64,000 nucleotides of DNA from JAFEBO01 sp036392375. Its GTDB lineage: Bacteria; Planctomycetota; Phycisphaerae; Phycisphaerales; UBA1924. The notes under the pieces are model-generated. The model was given only the letters and a program-made list of their open reading frames with translations, had not been told where the DNA came from and did no database searches. Numbering within the stretch: the first letter of the stretch is position 1; every line of letters starts with the position of its first letter. The stretch spans positions 1 to 64,000 of the forward strand of contig DASVYC010000081.1 of NCBI GenBank assembly GCA_036392375.1, written 5' to 3'. Both the position numbers and the translations under genes were made by a program. Below, one piece after another: positions 8,474-18,269 of this stretch.

Positions 8474-8505
8474 GCCGCCCGCGCTCTCGCGGGCGGCTTT
8501 CTTTC
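8474..8505 (+). terminator. Rho-independent terminator after dockerin gene 1
   Basis: A perfect ten-pair stem, GCCGCCCGCG / CGCGGGCGGC (8474-8483 with 8488-8497), loop CTCT, followed by TTTCTTTC. A further seven-pair hairpin CCGAAAG/CTTTCGG sits at 8541-8561, without a T tract. Confidence 0.9.
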
Positions 8506-8641
8506 ATCACCGCGGCGGCGAATATCGGGCCGAAATGGGCCCGAAAGTCCCCTTCTTTCGGATTTCAGGCGAGATGCGCGGGCCGTGCTGGTAGCCTCCG
8601 GACATCGCCCGCGGCGGCCGCCGTGGGCGGGGAGAGAGGCC

Positions 8642-11338
8642 ATGCTGTTCACTCGCGTCGTTCCTTCGCGTCGTTCCGTGATGCTCCATCGCATCGCAGC
8701 GCTTGTGGTCGGGCTGCTCGCTGCGAGCGCCCAGGCTCAGAGCACGGCCGTGATCCCGCCGGGGGCCGCGAACTTGTCCAACGCGCCGGGCTTTGCCGAC
8801 ACACGTCCGTTGGGTGCGGCGGAGGCGGCGGTCTATCAGGTCATCTACGACGAGGCCTTGCTCGCGTCGATCCCACGCGGGAGTGTGATCACCGGACTGC
8901 AGGTCCGGCAGAATTCCACCAACCCGGTCTCCGCGTGGCCCCCCATTCCGCTGACGATCACCCGGTACGACATCACCATGGGTTCGTCGGATCGCACGCC
9001 CGCGACCAAATCAACCACCTTCGCCGAGAACTTCCGCAACCCCGTGCTCGTGCGGTCGGGTCCGCTCAATCTCGCCGCCAACGCGTACCCGGGCGGACCG
9101 GCAGGATCGGCCCCCAAGCCGTTCGGCCCTCTCATCCCCTTCACCACCGGATACGTGTACTCCGGCGGGCCGCTGGTCATCATGTTCCGAGTCTCGCATC
9201 TCAGCAGCCCGTCCGCCGCCGCGGACGTCTTCGAGATTCCCGGCCAAGCGGGCGAACTCGCGACCAATTCTTCGAGCGATGCAACCGACGCCACCGAGCA
9301 GTACAGCGGGTCTGGTGTCGTCGTCCGCCTCACCTTCACCCCGCCGCCGACCGACCTCGCCAAGGGCGTGACCAAGGTCACTATGACCAACGACTTTGTG
9401 TCCAATTCCAGCACCGTCGGCTCCGGCGCCCTCACATGGACGACACCAATCACGAATGTCGGGGTGATGAACGCCAACCAGTTCTCCACCATCGGTCCGG
9501 GGTCGGAACTTGTCGGCGTCGCGCACCGGCTCTACACGTTTTGGGACATCTGGCCGGCGGCGGCGGCGAACTTCTCAAACTACGAGATTCAACTCTCCAA
9601 GTCCCAGACCAACCCCGGCGCACTCTCGAACACCATCGCGTCGAATGTCGGTGCCGACGCCGTGATCGCACGCACCGGGCCGTTGTCCATCCCGATCAAC
9701 ACGCTGAAGCCCCGAAACGGGCAATCGATCACGCCGTTCTCGTGGGAGATTGCGTTCGATGCGCCGTACACCTATCGGGGCGGGCCGCTGCTCTCGGTGG
9801 TGCGGCATACCGGCCACGGCGTTCCAGCTGGCATTCTCGATGCGATCGCCGACGAGGCCTTTGGATTTGGCTCGCTCGTGGACGCGAAGGCGGCAGAGAG
9901 CGCCTCTGCAATCGCAACAACGGACATGACCCCATTTCCTATCTCACGCTACAGCGTCGACGCCGGCACCTCCTCGCCGCTCAACCAAGTCGACGGGGTA
10001 GGCAACAACTCCACGTTGTTTCTGGCCGGGCGGATGCAGATCGTCCTTTCCGCGAGCGAACTGCGGTACATCCCCGTCGGCAGCGTGATCGATTCGCTCT
10101 GGCTGCGTCAGAGCCCGTTCGCGACCGAAGCCGCCCCGAGCACCGACAAGTCAATTCTTGATTGCGAGATCGCTCTGAGCACCGCGGCCTCCGACCCGAT
10201 CGGCATCGTCTCCGACTTCGCCGCCAACCAAGGGCCTGACCGCGTGGTCGTCCACGACGGCCCGCTCGCGTTCACCGCCGGTACATTCCCGCCCGGCAAC
10301 AACGGCAAGTTTGGCAAGTTCGCGCAGCTCCGCCGCCCGTTCATCTACAAGGGCGGCCCGCTGTGCATCGACATCCGTAACCGCGGCGGCTCCGGGTTGA
10401 TCGGTCAATTCGGTCTCGCGACGAACTCCGAAAGTACGAATCGCGGCGTGCTCGCCCTGAATCCCGACGACACCCAAGGCTTCCTGCTCAACTCCGGCCC
10501 GTTGACCGGGATCGCGGTCAAGCTCGGCTACATCCCCTCGGTGCAGACGCCCAACAGCCTCGCCACCGGAACCTCCGTTGCCGACTGGGGCGCCCCGCAG
10601 ATCCCCAGCTATGCCTTCCAGTTCATCATCCCCGCCAGCGAGCTCCTCTCAGTGGACCACGGCTCGGAGATCTCGGGCATCAGCTTCCGCCGCGCCACCT
10701 CGCAGAGCTCGAGCCCCGATCCCTTCCCCACGACGGAGACCACTGTCCCGCGTTTCGACGTGTCGATCTCGGGATCAAACCGCTCGCCCTTGAACATGAG
10801 CCCCGTCTTCGCCGAGAACGTCGGCATGGATGAGGTGCTCGCCCGCTCCGGACCGCTCACCATACCCGCCAACGCGTTCCCCGCCAGCGGCCTTCCCGGC
10901 ACACCCAACGACAACGCCTGGTACATCAACTTTGACCGCGGATACATCTATCAGGGCGGCGATCTCTGCGTCACCGTGCGCGGCGAAGGCCAGATCTCCG
11001 CAACCGGAGCCCTTGAGGGCACCACGACCGTCCGCACCGCCGCGGGCGCCGCGCTGTACAACTACAGCAACGCGAACGCGACGTCCGGTTTCTTCTACGG
11101 CCCCATGGCCGTCCGCTTCGCCTTTACCCCCCGCGCCTTCTGCCCCGCCGATCTGAACAACGACGGCATCGTCGATGACTTTGACTTCCAGGTCTTCGTC
11201 CTCGCCTACGACATCCTCGACTGCAACGACCCCAGCATGCCCGCCGCGTGCCCCAGCGATCTCAACTTCGATCGCATCGTGGAAGACCTCGACTTCCAGG
11301 TCTTTGTCCTCGCGTACAACGAAGTACTTTGCCCATGA
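8642..11338 (+). CDS. Secreted modular protein with C-terminal GC-type dockerin (array member 2)
   Basis: An 898-aa paralogue of its neighbours. The signal peptide runs to about residue 33 (AASAQAQ), and mature sequence opens STAVIPP as in member 3. Four modules follow with IPRGSVITG, YDITMGSSDRTPATKSTTF, LVRSGPL and FGPLIPFTTGYVYSGGPL elements. A dockerin with DLNNDGIVDDFDF and DLNFDRIVEDLDF ends the protein; the second loop has Arg where Gly is usual, which may weaken calcium binding. ATG 8642 has GGAGAGAGG just upstream; the frame is open a little further back, but that stretch lacks a Shine-Dalgarno and would mask the signal peptide. It is most similar to member 3, strongest in the last two modules. 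Function unknown. Confidence 0.9.
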   Translation: MLFTRVVPSRRSVMLHRIAALVVGLLAASAQAQSTAVIPPGAANLSNAPGFADTRPLGAAEAAVYQVIYDEALLASIPRGSVITGLQVRQNSTNPVSAWPPIPLTITRYDITMGSSDRTPATKSTTFAENFRNPVLVRSGPLNLAANAYPGGPAGSAPKPFGPLIPFTTGYVYSGGPLVIMFRVSHLSSPSAAADVFEIPGQAGELATNSSSDATDATEQYSGSGVVVRLTFTPPPTDLAKGVTKVTMTNDFVSNSSTVGSGALTWTTPITNVGVMNANQFSTIGPGSELVGVAHRLYTFWDIWPAAAANFSNYEIQLSKSQTNPGALSNTIASNVGADAVIARTGPLSIPINTLKPRNGQSITPFSWEIAFDAPYTYRGGPLLSVVRHTGHGVPAGILDAIADEAFGFGSLVDAKAAESASAIATTDMTPFPISRYSVDAGTSSPLNQVDGVGNNSTLFLAGRMQIVLSASELRYIPVGSVIDSLWLRQSPFATEAAPSTDKSILDCEIALSTAASDPIGIVSDFAANQGPDRVVVHDGPLAFTAGTFPPGNNGKFGKFAQLRRPFIYKGGPLCIDIRNRGGSGLIGQFGLATNSESTNRGVLALNPDDTQGFLLNSGPLTGIAVKLGYIPSVQTPNSLATGTSVADWGAPQIPSYAFQFIIPASELLSVDHGSEISGISFRRATSQSSSPDPFPTTETTVPRFDVSISGSNRSPLNMSPVFAENVGMDEVLARSGPLTIPANAFPASGLPGTPNDNAWYINFDRGYIYQGGDLCVTVRGEGQISATGALEGTTTVRTAAGAALYNYSNANATSGFFYGPMAVRFAFTPRAFCPADLNNDGIVDDFDFQVFVLAYDILDCNDPSMPAACPSDLNFDRIVEDLDFQVFVLAYNEVLCP

Positions 11339-11384
11339 TGAGCCGGTAACCGTTCGTTAAGGTCTCGAGCCGCTGCCCCGCCGC

Positions 11385-11407
11385 CCCGCGAACGCGCGGG
11401 CGTTTCT
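11385..11407 (+). terminator. Probable weak terminator after dockerin gene 2
   Basis: Stem CCCGCG / CGCGGG (11385-11390 with 11395-11400), loop AACG, followed by CGTTTCT. It is a shorter stem and poorer T tract than the terminators of the neighbouring array genes. Confidence 0.5.
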
Positions 11408-11545
11408 GTGGTGCGGTGCGGTGTATTTTCGGGCCATCGCCCCTGCTATCCGCCGGTTCTTGCGGATTGGCGTGCCACCAGACGTCGCTCACTGGTAGTC
11501 TGATCTGTTCGTCCGCGGCACACGCCGCCGGAGAGGAGAGAGGCC

Positions 11546-14236
11546 ATGCTGATGGATTGCGTAGTCGCGTCGCGTCGTTCGATCGGCCGAATTGCGGCTC
11601 TGCTTGTCGGATCGCTTGCACTTACCGCCCACGCCCAGAGCACGGCGGTCATCCCGCCCGCGGCGGAATCCGACTCGGGAAACGCTGAGGCGGACCCGCG
11701 TCCGTTGGGAGACGCTCCCCCGAGCGTGTATCAGGTCATGTACGACCCGAGTCTCTTGGCCGCCATCCCGCGCGGCAGTGTCATCACCGGTTTGCAGATC
11801 CGGCAGAACAACCCTCCGATCCCGATCGCAAACTGGCCCGCCGCACCCCTGACGATCGCTCGCTACGACATCACTATGGGCTCATCGGATCGCACGCCCG
11901 CGACCCGATCAACCACGTTCGCCGAGAACCTCCGCAATCCCGTCCTCGTTCGTTCCGGTCCGCTTGATCTCGCGGCCGGCGCGTACCCGGGCGGACCGAT
12001 CGGCCCCACCCCGAAGCCCTTCGGGCCACTGATCCCGTTCGCCACCGGGTATGTCTACAACGGCGGGCCGCTGGTGATTCAGTTCCGGGTCTCGAACCCC
12101 TCCGCCACGGCCGGGAACTTCGCTGCGCTCTACGTGGTCCCCGGCCAGATGGGAGAAGTCGCGGCCAGTGACTCGGCCGACGCGGCCGTCGGCTCCGAGT
12201 CCTACGACAACTCCGGCCTCGTCGTCCGCCTCACCTTCACCCCGCCGCCGACCGACCTCGCCAAGGGCGTGACCAAGGTCACGGTGGGCGACACGTTCGT
12301 GTCCGCTCTCGGAAGCATCGGATCGAGCACCCCGCTCCGCGAGTTCCCGCGCACCCAGGTCAGCGTCATCAACGCGGACCAGTTCGACACCATCGGCCCC
12401 GGTTCGGACTTCGTGGGAATGTCCCATCGGCTCAACGGCTCGTCGCCCGCGTGGCCCATGGCCGCCGCCACGTTTGCGCGATACAGCGTCGATCTTTCGC
12501 GCTCCTCCGCCGACCCTGGATCGCTTTCGACCACTGTCGCCAGCAACGTCGGCGCCGACTCGGTCTCCGTTCGCTCCGGGCCGCTCACGATCCCGATCGG
12601 CGCTCTGAAGCAGCGCGCTTCTCAGGCGAGCGCGCCGTTCTCGTGGGAGATTCCGTTCGCGCAGCCGTACTCATATCGCGGCGGCCCGCTGCTCACACTC
12701 CTCAGTCACAGCGGCCAGTCCGGGAGCACCAGCGACCTCGTGGACGCGGAGTCCTCCCCCGCAAATGGATACGGAACAGTCTTTCAAACGTTGTTGGCCA
12801 CGAGCGAGAACGCCGCGGTCACCACGATCACCAACCCATTTCCCATCACCCGCTACAGCGTCGACGCCGGCACCTCTTCGCCGCTGAACCAGCCCTACCC
12901 CGCGCCCGGCGGCTTCCCCGCCGACCTCAACCAGCGCCTGCAGTTCGTCATCGCCGCCAGCGAGCTGCGGTACATCCCCGTCGGCAGCGTCATCGACTCG
13001 CTCTGGCTGCGCCAGCGGGCCGCGGAGCTGCTCGCCGCTCCCGATGTCGATTCCTCGGCACTCGACTTTGAGATCTCCCTGAGCACCGCCTCCCGCTCGC
13101 CGGAGGACATGTCCAATGTCTTCGCAGACAATCAGGGCGCCGACCTGGTGATGGTCCACGACGGCCCGCTCGGTATCGCGGCCGGATCACTCCCGCCCGG
13201 CGAGGGCATCTTCGGCAAGATCGCTCAGTTCCGCCGCCAGTTCATCTACAAGGGCGGCCCGCTCTGCATCGACATCCGCCACAGCGGCCTCTCCACCCCC
13301 ATCGGCACGCTGAACGCGGTGCAGAACACCATGTTCACCAACCGCATCGTGACCTCGTCCAACCCCGACGCTGTCGCCGGCACCTTCTTCGGCGGCAACT
13401 ACACCGGCATCACCGTCAAGCTCGGCTACACCCCCTCGGTCCAGGCCCCCAACGTTCTCGCCAACATCGGATCGATCGCCGATTGGTTTGTCGCGCAGCA
13501 GCCCGCCTACGCGTTTCAGATCATCGTCCCCGCCAGCGAGCTGAGCACCGTCGACGTCGGCTCCGCCATCACCGGCATGAGCTTCCGCCGCGCCACCTCG
13601 CAGAGCAACGACCCAACGCCATTCCCCGCCGCGGACACGACCGTCCCTCGCTTCGATGTCGTGCTCTCCGACACCACCCGCTCGACCTTTACCATGAGCA
13701 GCATCTTCGCCGAGAACATCGGCATGGGCGAGGTGCTCACCCGCTCCGGCCCGCTCACCATCCCCGCCAACGCCTTCCCCGCCGTCGGTGTCGCCGGCCA
13801 GCCCAACGACAACGCCTGGTACATCAATTTCGACCGCGGCTACGTCTACCAGGGCGGTGACCTCTGCGTCACCGTCCGCGGCGTCGGCTCCTTCACCGGA
13901 TCGGGACTGCTCGAGGGCACCACGTTTGCGCCGAGCGCCGTGGGTGCCGCCGTGTACAACTACGGCGACGCCGACGCCGCCAGCGGCTTCTTCTACGGTC
14001 CCCCGGCCGTCCGCTTCGCCTTCACCCCACGGGCCTTCTGCCCCGCCGATCTCAACAACGACGGCGTCGTCGACGACCTCGACTTCCAAGCCTTCGCATC
14101 CGCCTACAACATCCTCGTATGCAACGAGATAAGCATGCCAGCTGGCTGCCCCAGCGATCTGGACTACAGCGGCTTCGTGGATGATCTGGACTTCCAGATC
14201 TTCGCGGTTGCGTACAACGAGCTGCTGTGCCCGTGA
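11546..14236 (+). CDS. Secreted modular protein with C-terminal GC-type dockerin (array member 3)
   Basis: An 896-aa paralogue. The signal peptide ends near LTAHAQ, and the mature protein again opens STAVIPP. It has four repeated modules with the same punctuation as member 2: AIPRGSVITG, SSDRTPATRSTTF, FVYKGGPLCIDIRHS, and RATSQSNDPTPFP in the final copy. The dockerin reads DLNNDGVVDDLDF and DLDYSGFVDDLDF. GGAGAGGAGAGAGG precedes ATG 11546; the upstream leader closely resembles that of member 2, so the promoter/5' leader was duplicated along with the gene. Long stretches of nucleotide identity with member 2 in the last two modules point to a relatively recent duplication or gene conversion. 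No enzymatic motif was recognised. Confidence 0.9.
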   Translation: MLMDCVVASRRSIGRIAALLVGSLALTAHAQSTAVIPPAAESDSGNAEADPRPLGDAPPSVYQVMYDPSLLAAIPRGSVITGLQIRQNNPPIPIANWPAAPLTIARYDITMGSSDRTPATRSTTFAENLRNPVLVRSGPLDLAAGAYPGGPIGPTPKPFGPLIPFATGYVYNGGPLVIQFRVSNPSATAGNFAALYVVPGQMGEVAASDSADAAVGSESYDNSGLVVRLTFTPPPTDLAKGVTKVTVGDTFVSALGSIGSSTPLREFPRTQVSVINADQFDTIGPGSDFVGMSHRLNGSSPAWPMAAATFARYSVDLSRSSADPGSLSTTVASNVGADSVSVRSGPLTIPIGALKQRASQASAPFSWEIPFAQPYSYRGGPLLTLLSHSGQSGSTSDLVDAESSPANGYGTVFQTLLATSENAAVTTITNPFPITRYSVDAGTSSPLNQPYPAPGGFPADLNQRLQFVIAASELRYIPVGSVIDSLWLRQRAAELLAAPDVDSSALDFEISLSTASRSPEDMSNVFADNQGADLVMVHDGPLGIAAGSLPPGEGIFGKIAQFRRQFIYKGGPLCIDIRHSGLSTPIGTLNAVQNTMFTNRIVTSSNPDAVAGTFFGGNYTGITVKLGYTPSVQAPNVLANIGSIADWFVAQQPAYAFQIIVPASELSTVDVGSAITGMSFRRATSQSNDPTPFPAADTTVPRFDVVLSDTTRSTFTMSSIFAENIGMGEVLTRSGPLTIPANAFPAVGVAGQPNDNAWYINFDRGYVYQGGDLCVTVRGVGSFTGSGLLEGTTFAPSAVGAAVYNYGDADAASGFFYGPPAVRFAFTPRAFCPADLNNDGVVDDLDFQAFASAYNILVCNEISMPAGCPSDLDYSGFVDDLDFQIFAVAYNELLCP

Positions 14237-14468
14237 CGCGCTGGCGTTCGGACGGTTGCTTCATGCGGTGATGGCGATGCGATCGTTCCAACTCGGTTGC
14301 AACGCGGCGCATCGCCGATGCGGAGGCCCGAGCGCTTGCCGTTCGTTCGGCGATCGGCGTCCGTCTGGGGCGTGCTCTTTTTTGGATTTGTGTCGTGAGG
14401 CGTATCGGACCACGCGGTAGGCTGGTTCTAGGGAGTGGGTGTCTGGCCTGCAAGCCGTGGAGGATGTC

Positions 14469-17400
14469 ATGATCGCGTTGTTCTCGCGTCGTTGTCTCGT
14501 GGCGGCCGCGCTCTTGAGCGCGTGCGTCGTGCCGCACGTCGGGCTCGCACAATCCGTCGAGGTGGTGCCGCCGTCGCTGGCGTCCACGTACGGGGGAACA
14601 GGAAACTACATCCCTCTGGGCGGTTTGACGGGAGGTGTGTACCAGGTGCTGTGCCCGGCCTCGCAGCTCGTCGGGCTGCCCGTCGGCGGCACGATCCGCT
14701 CGATCCGGATGCGCCAGTGGAACCCGGCGACGACCGGATGGCCGGCGGCGGCGGCGACGATCCTCACGTACGAGATCCGGATCGGTCGCACGGACAAGAC
14801 GCCGGGCACGATGTCCACCACGTTCGCGAACAACCTGATCAATCCGGTGCTGGTGCGGTCGGGCTCGCTGGATCTCGCGGCGGGCGCGTACCCGGGCGGT
14901 GCGGCCGGGGGCGCGACGCCGGAGAGCTGGGGTCCGGAGATCGTCTTTCAAACGCCGTACACCTATGCGGGCGGCTCGCTGGTGCTGGAGTTCCGCAACA
15001 CCGGCAGCGGCGGGGCGGAGTCGTATGCGGACGTGAGCAGCACCGCGAACTTCGGCAACAGCGTCGGTCAGACGAGTTCCCTCGCCGCGACGTCGGGCTC
15101 GCTCACGGGAAGCTCTCTGATCATCGAGCTGGGCGTCGCGGCCGCCGCGACGACCAGCGTCACGCTGCCGTTGGCGAACAACACGGTCGCGGGAAACGGG
15201 GGTAATTTCATCCCGCTCTCGGCATCGACGGGCGGGCGCCATCTCTCGCTGTGGGCCGCGGATCAACTGGGCTCGATCCCCGCGGGGAGCGCGATCGTCG
15301 GCGTGCAGCTTCGTCAGCGAAACGCGGAAACCGCGGCGTACCCGTCGGCCGCGTTCACGTGCGGGGACTACGAGATCTGGCTGGGCCAGTCACTACGGAC
15401 GCCGGCGACGATCTCGACGACGTTTGCCGACAACATGCTGAATCCCGTGATGGTGCGTGACGGGTCGCTGGACTATCCGGCGAACGCGTACCCGGGTGGT
15501 CCGGCGTCGGGGTCGACGCCCGAGGGTTGGGGGCCGGTGATCTCGTTCTCCTCGCCGTATGTGTACCAGGGCGGCGTGCTGGCTTTTGACATCCGTACAA
15601 CGGGTGGCGGGACGCCGGTGCAGTTCGCGGACACGGTGGTCAACGGATCCGAGGGTGCGGGCATTGGCAGCACCTCCTCGCCGACCGCGGTCACAGGTGT
15701 TTCCGCCAACGGGGTGGTGGCGCGGTTCCAGTATGTCCCGCCGGTGGACTCGCCGTACGGCGAGGGTGTGACCAAGATCTACGCCGCCAAGCAGTTTGCG
15801 GACACGATTGCGGGCGATTTCTTTGTCGGGTTCACGCGCAACCAGAGCTTCACGGCCCAGTACTTGTTTGGTCCCGAGCAGTTTCAGACTGTCGGGCCGG
15901 GCACGCAGTTGATCGGAGCGGCGTTCCGCAATCAGTCAATGGCCGCGTGGCCGCCGGCGCTGGCGTCGTATGCGCAATTTGATGTGCGCTTGAGCCGCAG
16001 CCCGCTGACGCCGGGCACGATGTCGACCACGGTCGCGTCGAACTCGGGTTCGGATGCGCTGACGGTGCGGAGCGGGTCGCTGGCGGTGCCGGCGGGCGCT
16101 CTGTCCGCGCGGCCCGCGGTCGGGCCGGGGGCGTTCACATGGGAAGTGCCCTTCTCGCAGCCGTACGCGTATCGCGCCGGCACGCTGGACATGGTGATCA
16201 ACAACCTGCCCATCGCGGTGGTGGATGGTCCGCTTGATGCGTTGAACGGAAACATCGCCGCGACGCAGTCGCAGGTGCGAGGCAAGTTCGACTTTGGCTC
16301 CGGTGGCGCGAGCGTGCCCAACCCGGCCAACGTGCCCGTGACGCGCTACTCGGCCGACGCCCAGGTGATGGTGCCTAATTCGATCAAGAACGGCGTCGGG
16401 CTGGGGTCCAACTACATCTTCTGGTCTCCGTACGACAACACCGACTCCACGATCCAGTTCATTCTCGGCGCGTCGGAGCTGACATACATCCCGGTGGGGG
16501 GGATCATCAACTCGGTCAGCTTCTTGGCATCCAACACCGCCTGGCCGGAGGGCACGGGCGCTGCGGCGGACGATCTCACGGTCGAGATCAGTTCCGCCGC
16601 CAACCCGCCGCAGAGCGCCTCGGTCACGTTCAGCGCCAACAGCGGCGCGGACGCCCTGATCGTCCGCTCGGGACCGATCTCGTGGCTGCCGGGCGATCTG
16701 CCCGCGGGGTCCACGGGCAATTTCGGCGGGACGATCACGTTTGATCGCGGGTTTGTCTACAAGGGTGGGCCGGTCTGTGTGACGATCCGCCACTCGCCGG
16801 TGAGCAACGGCCAGCCATCGCTGCGGGCCGCCAACCCCGCCACCGCCACGCGCGTGGTCCGGGCCGCGGGCAAGACCGCGACCAGCGGCGAGTTCTTCGG
16901 CCTCGACTCCGGTGCCGCGGTTCAGCTCGGGTACATCCCCAGCGGCGTCAGCCCCAAGAACATCCTCAGCGCCGATGGGTTCAACGGTCGCTTCCTGTTT
17001 GACGGCCACCGTGTGTATCAGTCGCTCTACAACGCCGAGCAGGTCGGCGTTCCGGTGGGCGCCACCATCAACGGTGTCGCGCTCCGCGTCAACGAAGATG
17101 TGGGGGCTGCGTACCCATCGACCGATCACAGCCTCGATCGCTTCGACATCACGATGAGCAGCGGCCTGACGACAGCTGAGACGATGAACACGACCTTTGC
17201 GGTCAATGAAGGCCCGGACATCTCCACGGTCCGCAGCGGCCCGATCACCATCGCCGCGCGCTCGTTCCCGGCGCACGACCCGCAGCGGGAGTTCTCCCGG
17301 TTCATTCCCTTCACGCGTCCGTTTGTCTACAAGGGCGGCTCGCTGGTCATGACGATCCGGGCAGGCGCGGTCACCGTCAACGGTGGCTCGGTGCTTCTGG

Positions 17401-17714
17401 ATGCACACGGCATCGGTGCCCAGGGCATTCGCGACACGTCAGGCCCCGACGGCGTCACGGGCTCGGCAGGGGTCGGAGCCTTGGCCGCACGCTTCGCGTT
17501 CACGGCCCGGGCGTTCTGCCCGTGGGATCTCAACAACGACGGTGTCGTGGATGACGCGGACTTCCAGGTCTTTGTGCTCGCGTACAACATCTTGGACTGC
17601 GCCGACGCCACCATGGAGTTCGGTTGCGGCAGCGACTTCACGCACGACGGCATCGTGAACGACGACGACTTCCTGCCCTTTGTGCAGGCGTACAACGCCG
17701 TTCTGTGCCCGTAA
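14469..17714 (+). CDS. Secreted modular protein with C-terminal GC-type dockerin (array member 4, five modules)
   Basis: A 1081-aa protein, the longest of the array, carrying five module copies instead of four. Module markers are LPVGGTIRS, IPAGSAIVG, VGPGTQLIG, IPVGGIINS and VPVGATING. The repeated tails include PYTYAGGSL, PYVYQGGVL, FVYKGGPVCVTIRHS and FVYKGGSLVMTIRAG. The signal peptide ends near VGLAQ. The dockerin has DLNNDGVVDDADF, then DFTHDGIVNDDDF, with a GCGSD linker, ending LCP. ATG 14469 was preferred over GTG 14439 because GGAGG lies just upstream and the signal peptide then begins cleanly. It is closed by a perfect ten-pair terminator. Function unknown; the repeat organisation suggests an elongated structural or binding protein outside the cell. 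Confidence 0.9.
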   Translation: MIALFSRRCLVAAALLSACVVPHVGLAQSVEVVPPSLASTYGGTGNYIPLGGLTGGVYQVLCPASQLVGLPVGGTIRSIRMRQWNPATTGWPAAAATILTYEIRIGRTDKTPGTMSTTFANNLINPVLVRSGSLDLAAGAYPGGAAGGATPESWGPEIVFQTPYTYAGGSLVLEFRNTGSGGAESYADVSSTANFGNSVGQTSSLAATSGSLTGSSLIIELGVAAAATTSVTLPLANNTVAGNGGNFIPLSASTGGRHLSLWAADQLGSIPAGSAIVGVQLRQRNAETAAYPSAAFTCGDYEIWLGQSLRTPATISTTFADNMLNPVMVRDGSLDYPANAYPGGPASGSTPEGWGPVISFSSPYVYQGGVLAFDIRTTGGGTPVQFADTVVNGSEGAGIGSTSSPTAVTGVSANGVVARFQYVPPVDSPYGEGVTKIYAAKQFADTIAGDFFVGFTRNQSFTAQYLFGPEQFQTVGPGTQLIGAAFRNQSMAAWPPALASYAQFDVRLSRSPLTPGTMSTTVASNSGSDALTVRSGSLAVPAGALSARPAVGPGAFTWEVPFSQPYAYRAGTLDMVINNLPIAVVDGPLDALNGNIAATQSQVRGKFDFGSGGASVPNPANVPVTRYSADAQVMVPNSIKNGVGLGSNYIFWSPYDNTDSTIQFILGASELTYIPVGGIINSVSFLASNTAWPEGTGAAADDLTVEISSAANPPQSASVTFSANSGADALIVRSGPISWLPGDLPAGSTGNFGGTITFDRGFVYKGGPVCVTIRHSPVSNGQPSLRAANPATATRVVRAAGKTATSGEFFGLDSGAAVQLGYIPSGVSPKNILSADGFNGRFLFDGHRVYQSLYNAEQVGVPVGATINGVALRVNEDVGAAYPSTDHSLDRFDITMSSGLTTAETMNTTFAVNEGPDISTVRSGPITIAARSFPAHDPQREFSRFIPFTRPFVYKGGSLVMTIRAGAVTVNGGSVLLDAHGIGAQGIRDTSGPDGVTGSAGVGALAARFAFTARAFCPWDLNNDGVVDDADFQVFVLAYNILDCADATMEFGCGSDFTHDGIVNDDDFLPFVQAYNAVLCP

Positions 17715-17738
17715 ACGGGATCACGGTCCTGCACACCC

Positions 17739-17768
17739 ACGCCGCGGCCCGTGCCGCGGCGTTTTTCT
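17739..17768 (+). terminator. Rho-independent terminator closing the dockerin array
   Basis: A perfect stem ACGCCGCGGC / GCCGCGGCGT (17739-17748 with 17753-17762), loop CCGT, then TTTTC. It lies between the convergent dockerin gene and the DCC protein gene. Confidence 0.9.
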
Positions 17769-17781
17769 TTGATCGGGGCGT

Positions 17782-18222
17782 TCAGGGAGTCTTGCAGCGA
17801 TCGGTTTCGCAGACCGCGGGCTCGTCGCCGAGCCAGCGCCCGACGCGGGAGCTGATGGCGATGCGGTGGCGGGCGAACCAGCGGTAGCCGGCGTTCGCGA
17901 GCACACGCACCAGGGGCCAGCCGGTGATCGCGAAGAGTGCGCTCATGCCCTTGGCGGCGACCCCGCCGCCGCGGGCGAGTGCGGCGTAGGCGTGCCGGAA
18001 GACAGCGAGCCCGGTCAGCAAACGTCCGTCGGGCGTCACGCCGTGGATCTGACCCATGGCCTGGTCGTCGGTGATGCCGAAGTCGGCCGCGACAAAGCCG
18101 GGTGCGGCGATGTCCACGATGCGGAGCACGCCGCGACCGGCGTCCATGCGTTGCATCGCCGCCGCCTCGCGGCGACAGAGCGAGCACTGGCCGTCGATCA
18201 GGATGGTGAACGCCCCGCTCAT
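17782..18222 (-). CDS. DCC-family (DUF393) thiol-disulfide oxidoreductase-like protein
   Basis: A 146-aa protein. The N-terminal motif ILIDGQCSLCRREA holds the paired Cys of the DCC family (D-x-x-C-x-x-C, about residues 11-17). Then come VDIAAPGF, a conserved D-x-x-M-G-Q-I-H-G-V-x-P-D-G-R-L-L-T-G core (about 52-73) and a hydrophobic ALFAITGWPLVRVLANAGYRWF segment typical of the family. The DCC fold is thioredoxin-like; the in vivo substrate is unknown. ATG 18222 was chosen because the motif then begins near residue 8 and GAAGAG lies upstream; an extra N-terminal stretch to 18273 is possible but would overlap the end of the upstream mutase gene. It lies 47 bases downstream of that gene and may share its transcript. 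Confidence 0.85.
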   Translation of the reverse strand: MSGAFTILIDGQCSLCRREAAAMQRMDAGRGVLRIVDIAAPGFVAADFGITDDQAMGQIHGVTPDGRLLTGLAVFRHAYAALARGGGVAAKGMSALFAITGWPLVRVLANAGYRWFARHRIAISSRVGRWLGDEPAVCETDRCKTP

Positions 18223-18269
18223 ACAAGTCTCTTCGGTACGAACGCCCGGCGAGATTCGCGGGTTCCGTG

